In this document: in pieces, positions 57,867-64,000 of the stretch
Position numbering within the stretch: the stretch's first letter is position 1
How the letters are laid out: every line of letters starts with the position of its first letter
NCBI GenBank assembly: GCA_009859145.1
Contig: VRVR01000028.1
Span: forward strand, 98,438 to 162,437
Direction: 5' to 3'
Origin: Andalucia godoyi
Taxonomy: Eukaryota > Discoba > Jakobea > Jakobida > Andaluciidae
Length of the DNA: 64,000 bases
Notes under the pieces: generated by a model
What the model was told of the DNA's origin: nothing
The model's database searches: none
Seen by the model: only the letters and a program-made list of their open reading frames with translations
Translations under genes and position numbers: made by a program

Positions 57867-60800
57867 ATGTCGTATGAAGGGTTCAATGTCAAGAGCATGG
57901 GATACTACGCCCCTTACTCCGGACCGTCGTTTCTGAACTCTATATTTGACTCGAATAATTCGTCATCTTCTTCGTCCTTGTCGTCCTCGTCTGCCTTGGA
58001 TCCAAGCAACAGCAGCAGCAGTAGTAATAGTAATAATAGTAGCAGTAGCAGTGATGGTAGCAGCAGTAGCAGTAGTAGTGGTATTAATTGCAGTATCACT
58101 GGTATTAGTACTGGTAGCAGTATTGGCAGCGGAAATGTGAATATCATTAGTAGTAATAGTAGCAGTAATATTGGGAGCAACACCAACTTTATTAGTAGTA
58201 GCAGTAGCAGTACTCGTAGCAGTACTCGTAGTAGCAGCGCAAACAGCAGTACAGATAGCTCTCCGCTGCTTGAAGCCCTCCGGAACCAGCCTTCTTCCGC
58301 AACTGGCAATGTTTCGAGTTCAGAACTTGGAGCTGGAGCTGGAGTTGGAGTTGGAGCTGCGGAGGTATACGATGTGCGATATCCTTATGGGTCCGAAATC
58401 TCGCAGCAGTTTGTGTCGTCCTTCTATCAGCGTCAACATAGCCGGAATGCTTCTGCTCCACAGTACCTACCTGCAGGAATGGATGATCAGTCGCATGGTT
58501 ACCAGCATTCCCAGCATTCCCAGCATTCCCAGCATCCCCAGCATCCCCATCATGGCCAGCGAAAACTGGTTCCAAATGCCAGCTATGAATATGCGCATTA
58601 TCCACCGACACAGTATTCTCAATATGCGCAGCAGCAGCAGCAGTTCGTTGTTCCCAATCGATCCGCAAACTCCCTTTCGGCTCCGAGTGCGAATTCTGGA
58701 TATTACCGAAACTCGGTCGATGGTTCCGATGCGTACGCAATGCAGTTTCACTCCATGCATGAGCCACAGCCAGTACAGAATTCTCTCAGACTCCGTGGAA
58801 TGCAGCAGCAGCAGCAGCAGCAGTATGGCAGTGCGGGAAACGCTCGTTTGAATACTGGAAACGGAGGCCTACTGGCACAACAACCTATGATGCAACAATA
58901 TTCTGGGGGACAAGTGATAGCACAGCATTCTTTCCATCAGCATCAACAACAGCAGCCCGTTTCTCTGGGAGTCCATTCAGGTTCGCAGCTGTCGCATCAG
59001 CAGATGGGTATGCATCTCGGTCCTCAACAACAGCGTCATCCGAATCAACACCAAGGACATCATCAAGGCCAGCCGCACCTTCAGCCGAGCCATCGTCATC
59101 AAGGTCGTCATCATGGACACCAGCATCACCAGGGTCATGGTGGGGTGCACGTGCAGCAAGCACCGCCGCAGCCACAGCCACAGCCACAGCCACAACCACA
59201 GTCACAGTCACAGTCACAGTCACAGTCACAGTCACAGTCACAGTCACAGTCACAGTCACAGTCACAGCAGTTTAAACCGGAACGTCACATCTTTTTCAAC
59301 AAGGACTTTTCAGGCTTGCTGATCAAGAATGCAAAGTTGATTGGACAAAAGTGCTCTGCGTCCGTTTGGGTTGATGCAGAAAAGGGAATCGTGACGATTC
59401 GCGGAGTAGGGGCACCGGCCGAACGTGCAGAAATAGCAGTCCGCAACTTACTTGCGCAAGCTGCGTTTCCTAGACGAGTGTTTTTCCATTATGTGTACGA
59501 CCATATTCCCGAGCACGCAATTGACGAGTCGAGTATGCTCGTTGAATTTGTTCCTGCCGGCACTTCAGGGACGGATGACTACGACTCGCTTTCTGGAAAG
59601 GTTGATTGTTTCTTGCGTTTTGCGAACCGCAATGTCTCGTTTTCAGCAGATCCGTTGCTGGACGATCGCCTTGTGGAAGAGCATGTCAATCGACGCGTCA
59701 GTGAATGTATGCAGGCGATCCAGCCTTATGCACAAGCGTTGTTCAGTGAGGGTGGAGTTGTTGGAGCGGGTGGCGCCGGAGCAAACGGTTCCGGAGGTGG
59801 CGGAATGTTTGATGACGACATCCGCACACCACTGGCAGATGTTGTGAACGTGCAGATTCGCATTGGATATCTCCGGTATCGTGTATCTCAAAACATGGTT
59901 GGGCGAACGTACACGCTGAAGGAAGTCCGCGAGCTGTTGGAACGAGACCGCCAAATTGACATGCACATTGACTACAAGTTGCGTGACAACAAGTTCACGC
60001 AGTTGCATCATTTGCTCAATACATTGCCGGATGTTCCTTCTGGCAACAATTCTGGAATCGAGGCGTCGTTCCCATTCGATACGTCAACGCTGAGTGTTCT
60101 TGCTGGACCGACTGAGCGAGATGGTCCGTCGAACTCCGATCACAGCGGGTACGATGAACCACTGCCGTCAATGCCTTATCAGAAAGGCGGTAGCCGCGGT
60201 GGTGGATCTTCCTCTGCTTCGGTTTCTGCTCCAATGCTGGAACGCCAGGGTCCTTCGATCTTGTCACACGAAAGAAAGCTTCGTGCGGGTCGGCGGTATG
60301 CCATCGAACGTGGACAGTTCGTTAAACTCTTCTTGCACCATCGGTACCGAGCCCCGCACAAGCAATGTCACATCAACTTTTCTCTTGAGGAAGATTCAAA
60401 TACCCGAGCAGTAACTCGGTGGGAGCCCATTTCGTCGGTTCCTGGTGAAGATGTTGCGCGCACATTGTTTCAGGTCTTCCATGTTCCAATAGGCGATGCT
60501 CTTGGATTGTGTGTCGAAGTCAAGGGGAAGACCCCTGGTCAGATTCACGCAGCGCAGTCATCCACAGGTCCGGTGGTTCCTTCGGGGAAGAAGGAGAGTC
60601 CACCGCCATCATCCTCGTCGTCGTCCGCGTCTGCGAACGATGCGGGTTCGGCGTTGTCTTCGAATTCCATGTTTGAACAGGCGCTGCACAGCTTCCGCTG
60701 CGCAGTCCGCTTCTCTCGAGATGGCTTCCCCGTGGCATCGCCAGACGCAGTTTTTGAAGTTGGGGCCCAGCGATCCAAGGACACGGATGCTTTTGTGAAC

Positions 60801-61049
60801 CCGACAACTGGCGTTACATTCTCGCTTTCCAAGATTCGCCAGTTTCGAGGAGGTGTGGAGGAGCGCGGACGGTGCGAAGTTGCTGGACATGCTGCATTCT
60901 TCAAAGAAGCTTGTCGATGCTGGGATGAGAACGGTGTCAAGGTCAAGGCTGAGCACTTGACAATGAGTCTGTTGATGGACTGTGTGGACAAGTGTCTTCG
61001 TGAATCGTATTCTCTTCTTGTCCGATCTGGCGATCTTCCATCGATGTAA
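57867..61049 (+). CDS. Q/S/H-rich protein with folded C-terminal half, possible KH-like
   Basis: The ATG at 57867 ([18 protein letters not shown]) gives 1060 residues. Residues 1-470 are low complexity: Ser/Asn tracts (about 30-130), an [10 protein letters not shown] run near 215, Gln runs, an H/Q-rich part (about 390-430) and a (QS) run about 445-467. From residue 470 the protein is folded. [20 protein letters not shown] and [20 protein letters not shown] resemble a KH fold without a clear GxxG loop. Later blocks are [37 protein letters not shown] and [20 protein letters not shown]. It may be an RNA-binding granule protein, which is inference. Confidence 0.82.
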   Translation: MSYEGFNVKSMGYYAPYSGPSFLNSIFDSNNSSSSSSLSSSSALDPSNSSSSSNSNNSSSSSDGSSSSSSSGINCSITGISTGSSIGSGNVNIISSNSSSNIGSNTNFISSSSSSTRSSTRSSSANSSTDSSPLLEALRNQPSSATGNVSSSELGAGAGVGVGAAEVYDVRYPYGSEISQQFVSSFYQRQHSRNASAPQYLPAGMDDQSHGYQHSQHSQHSQHPQHPHHGQRKLVPNASYEYAHYPPTQYSQYAQQQQQFVVPNRSANSLSAPSANSGYYRNSVDGSDAYAMQFHSMHEPQPVQNSLRLRGMQQQQQQQYGSAGNARLNTGNGGLLAQQPMMQQYSGGQVIAQHSFHQHQQQQPVSLGVHSGSQLSHQQMGMHLGPQQQRHPNQHQGHHQGQPHLQPSHRHQGRHHGHQHHQGHGGVHVQQAPPQPQPQPQPQPQSQSQSQSQSQSQSQSQSQSQSQQFKPERHIFFNKDFSGLLIKNAKLIGQKCSASVWVDAEKGIVTIRGVGAPAERAEIAVRNLLAQAAFPRRVFFHYVYDHIPEHAIDESSMLVEFVPAGTSGTDDYDSLSGKVDCFLRFANRNVSFSADPLLDDRLVEEHVNRRVSECMQAIQPYAQALFSEGGVVGAGGAGANGSGGGGMFDDDIRTPLADVVNVQIRIGYLRYRVSQNMVGRTYTLKEVRELLERDRQIDMHIDYKLRDNKFTQLHHLLNTLPDVPSGNNSGIEASFPFDTSTLSVLAGPTERDGPSNSDHSGYDEPLPSMPYQKGGSRGGGSSSASVSAPMLERQGPSILSHERKLRAGRRYAIERGQFVKLFLHHRYRAPHKQCHINFSLEEDSNTRAVTRWEPISSVPGEDVARTLFQVFHVPIGDALGLCVEVKGKTPGQIHAAQSSTGPVVPSGKKESPPPSSSSSSASANDAGSALSSNSMFEQALHSFRCAVRFSRDGFPVASPDAVFEVGAQRSKDTDAFVNPTTGVTFSLSKIRQFRGGVEERGRCEVAGHAAFFKEACRCWDENGVKVKAEHLTMSLLMDCVDKCLRESYSLLVRSGDLPSM
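59199..59267 (+). repeat. CAGTCA hexanucleotide repeat in coding sequence
   Basis: About eleven in-frame CAGTCA units encode alternating Gln and Ser in the Q/S-rich protein. An adjacent CAGCCA run encodes Gln-Pro. Confidence 0.92.
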
Positions 61050-61101
61050 TACCGCTGTATTTGATTATTTTGATTTCCCTGCCCAGTGTCTCGTGGAGTT
61101 C

Positions 61102-61132
<31 letters not shown>

Positions 61133-62061
61133 CTTCTTTCTTCTTCTTCTACTACTACTACCACCACTACCATTATTTTTACTACTACTGTCTTTCTCTC
61201 TGTCCTTCGTCTGCGTGTTCTTTGTATATGTTGCTGTTCAGTATTTGTTTAATTTGTTGTCGATGCTTTAATGTGTCGTGGAGAAGATTATCGCCGCCTT
61301 TGCGATACTGTCTTTTGAAAATGGATGAAGCTCTTTGTGTACGTTTTCGCAATGTATTGATGTGTAACTGCGTTCTTTTGTGTTGTCAAGTTGTTGGATG
61401 TTTGCTTTCGCTCTAGGTAATTTCTGTTTTTGCCTATTTGCTACGTATCTTGTGCTGATCATGTCTCTCTATTTGCTGGATCTTCGTTTTGCGATCATGT
61501 TTGTCTACTTCCCCTTCCGTTGTGTATTTGTGTATTTGTTCTTGTTCCTTCCCCTCATTCCTGTCTTCGTGACCTGCAGTTCCTGCAGTGCTGAAACTGC
61601 TTGCGTTCCTTGTTCCTGCAGATCAGTCCAACGTGGCTTTTTTTTTGGTTGCCACAGACTTAATGTATATGTTTTGCCTTCGTCTTGGTGCCGAAGCAAG
61701 AAGAAGCGAGCTGTTGTTTTGTTCTTGCGTTTTTCTCCTCGACACAACGACTCGCAAGCTTTTCCGGTTCCGGCGGCTGCATGTTTGTTTGTTCCAAAAG
61801 GAATGATGCATATATGCATGGCCTGTGTGCGTCCTGAATTTCCTCTTTTCTTCTTCATGGTAAGAGTCCGGTTGATTATGTGGTAAGAGGGAACAATAAA
61901 TGTTTGTAGAGGGGAAAAAGAGAGTAAATGTTTTTCCTGTTCGTTGTGGACGTCAAGGAGAACGGCACATCTTTTCTCCCCGTCATCTTCTTCCGTTTTC
62001 CGACACATACGTGTTCTTTTTCGAGTCTTTCTTTTACTTCGCTGCATAAGATCATGGCCGC
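61050..62061. other. Intergenic region between convergent genes
   Basis: This 1012-bp stretch holds a CTT repeat (61103-61150), an ACT-type repeat after it (to about 61190) and T-rich sequence. A polyadenylation-like AATAAA lies near 61895. Long frames here are T-rich (F/L/C/V) on one strand and K/R-rich on the other and are not credible genes. Confidence 0.4.
61103..61150. repeat. CTT trinucleotide repeat
   Basis: About fifteen TTC/CTT units lie directly downstream of the Q/S-rich gene's stop, followed by ACT units. Confidence 0.92.
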
Positions 62062-62755
<694 letters not shown>

Positions 62756-63181
62756 GTTGTTGGAAGTGAACTTTGAAGCAGAAACAGTGAATTCATGCAG
62801 CAGTGCGTTTCCTCAGTGCTTAAAGAGAAGGAAACAAAACGAGAAAGAGAAAACTCCCCCAATGCGTGGGAGCATTTTCTGCCGTTTCCGTTTTCCCTTG
62901 CCTAGACGAGGTTCGACTTTGTCGACGCGGCTACGAATGATTATTGTGATTCGTAAGATCGGAAGCATCAGCAGGAAGAAAAAAAGCAGCAGGAAAAAAG
63001 AAAGAGATTTACTCTGATGATGATTTTTTTCTTTGCTTTTTTGGATCACTGATCTCACATCCACGAGGAACAAAAGAAGAAAGGCAGGGGGCAAGGGGCA
63101 AGGGGCAAGGGGCAAGGGGCAACAACGACAACCACAGCGACAACCACCACCGCAGAGTGGTGGACCGACGGAAAGGCGTTC
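62756..63181. other. Promoter region of GMF and 3' region of neighbour
   Basis: This 426-bp stretch contains a G/A-rich segment and the GGGGCAA repeat. No gene is visible. Confidence 0.35.
63087..63122 (+). repeat. GGGGCAA tandem repeat with G-quadruplex potential
   Basis: Five runs of four or more G are separated by CAA in exact 7-bp units. This satisfies the classical intramolecular G-quadruplex pattern on the plus strand. It lies about 330 bp upstream of GMF and 60 bp past the neighbour's stop. Confidence 0.9.
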
Positions 63182-64000
63182 TTAGCTTCTGAGAAAGTTG
63201 AGCAGGATAGGATACTGCTGGATTTCCTGCCAGTTTGGCATACCGTGGCCGTAAACAAGCGTTCCTTGATGTATTCTCCTCGATGCAAATGCCTGTTTGA
63301 GCTGCGCAAACGTGACTGGTCCAAACTGCGCGTTTTCGTCGTCAAGATAAAAGAACTCGTCTCCTACGCTTGCAGTCGGATCCACAGCAACCGGTGCTGC
63401 TTGCTGCACAGGAACCGCCATTCTCATTGGCTGTTGCTGCTGTTGTGGCTGCTGGTACTGCTGCTGCTGTTGAATTGGTTGCTGCACTGCATAACTCTGA
63501 TTCATTCCGTAATTCATCTGCTGCTGCTGCTGCTGCTGCTGCTGTGGTTGGACATTTGAAAATTCCGAGTGCATATCTGCGAAAGAGTTTGCAAACGCAT
63601 CGTTTTGCGGATTTGCGAGAGTGGCCTCCACTCTTTCCTGAACCTGCTGTCGGACAGGAGCGGGCCGGCCTTGCGTCTGGACCGCAGTTGCAATAGGCTT
63701 CAGCTGCGTCGCTGCGCGTTCGACAAACTGTCCCATGAGACTCACGAGATCCGCAAATGTTGCATTGCACGCATCTGTCGTTGACGCATCAAAGATCTGC
63801 AGCGCTCCAATGACCTGCTGATTTTTCCTATTGTACGTGTCTCGCGTGGACGACTCCTTGATTCTGTACCTCTGCAGCTTTGCCTGATCGACCGTCGCCA
63901 TAGAACCTCCCGACTTGCGCACCAACTCTGCAAGTTTCGTCCGTCTTGCATCGTAGTCGAGCTGCGCGTCTCGGCGTTCGCGCATGTCCGTTCGGACGCG
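63182..64000 (-). CDS. GYF_2-domain protein with helical N-terminus, 5' end outside window
   Basis: The frame is open from the right edge to the stop at 63182, giving 272 codons. Residues 1-135 are charged helices (AQLDYDARRTKLAELVRKSG, SSTRDTYNRKNQQVIGALQI, LVSLMGQFVERAATQLK) that resemble the second half of a BAR domain. Residues about 140-205 are Q-rich. The last 60 residues (GDEFFYLDDENAQFGPVTFA, then GTLVYGHGMPNWQEIQQYP) form a GYF_2-like domain (DUF4339), with the typical W.Y/F start and GPVTxxQL. BAR plus GYF_2 would join membrane curvature sensing to peptide binding. The BAR call is tentative; GYF_2 is fairly clear. Confidence 0.82.
   Translation of the reverse strand, partial: RVRTDMRERRDAQLDYDARRTKLAELVRKSGGSMATVDQAKLQRYRIKESSTRDTYNRKNQQVIGALQIFDASTTDACNATFADLVSLMGQFVERAATQLKPIATAVQTQGRPAPVRQQVQERVEATLANPQNDAFANSFADMHSEFSNVQPQQQQQQQQQMNYGMNQSYAVQQPIQQQQQYQQPQQQQQPMRMAVPVQQAAPVAVDPTASVGDEFFYLDDENAQFGPVTFAQLKQAFASRRIHQGTLVYGHGMPNWQEIQQYPILLNFLRS

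Noticed and set aside
57867-61049. Equal coding length (3183 nt) of the Q/S-rich gene and the ion-channel gene
   Set aside because: There is no sequence similarity between them; the equal length is coincidence.

Overview
The window is nuclear DNA of a unicellular eukaryote with a compact genome: about 30 protein genes in 64 kb, on both strands. The eukaryotic core genes include INO80, Rab7, RPL32, RPS28, Pin1, EMC2, both NC2 subunits, GMF and an AGFG-type ArfGAP. Most genes lack introns. The introns I could place are mostly short (61-157 nt, one of 280 nt), nearly all begin GTA (usually GTATGT) and several carry a CTAAC-like branch site. Two nuclear genes have a clear bacterial or organellar flavour: MinC (division-site inhibitor) and a class 2 release factor with the SPF anticodon tripeptide. 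A nuclear MinC, an organellar RF2, a Fanzor-type transposon and a possible secretin N-domain protein suggest a free-living, probably flagellated protist that retains ancestral bacterial-type mitochondrial systems. A jakobid-like excavate would fit, but an alga cannot be excluded. The lineage is an inference.

Layout. 0-9.4 kb: a 5'-truncated coiled-coil gene, a basic-tailed LRR gene, NC2 alpha, EMC2 and a 1534-residue armadillo-like protein. 9.9-13.8 kb: a His-rich low-complexity protein, a Fanzor relic and a UBA-like Q-rich protein. 13.8-16.8 kb: a gene-poor stretch, AT-rich in its second half, that holds a decayed or many-intron gene. 16.8-22.1 kb: a bacterial-type HD hydrolase, an N-myristoylated WD40 protein, a small membrane protein and Rab7. 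22.4-28.3 kb: RPL32, Pin1, MinC, a DNAJC17-like J protein and an AGFG-type ArfGAP. 28.6-35.1 kb: two membrane proteins, one a possible gustatory-receptor-like protein and the other a five-exon type II protein with a Cys-paired repeat domain. 35.9-45.9 kb: a small secretin-N-like protein, an 88-residue two-exon gene, an LRR/coiled-coil protein, a RING-H2 ligase, a type I membrane protein and mitochondrial or plastid RF2. 46-53.1 kb: RPS28, INO80 and NC2 beta. 53.2-64 kb: a six-TM ion channel ending in a PAS domain, a second Fanzor relic, a Q/S/H-rich protein, GMF and a 5'-truncated protein with a C-terminal GYF_2-like domain.

The strongest points for follow-up are these. (1) Both ribosomal protein genes have an identical 17-bp palindrome of two facing telo-box heptamers upstream. 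(2) Two Fanzor relics are related by a microhomology deletion and share frame damage. (3) The channel-PAS fusion. (4) The MinC, RF2 and secretin-like set. (5) Several genes whose true N-terminus appears only after splicing a short first exon. No tRNA, rRNA or CRISPR was recognised.
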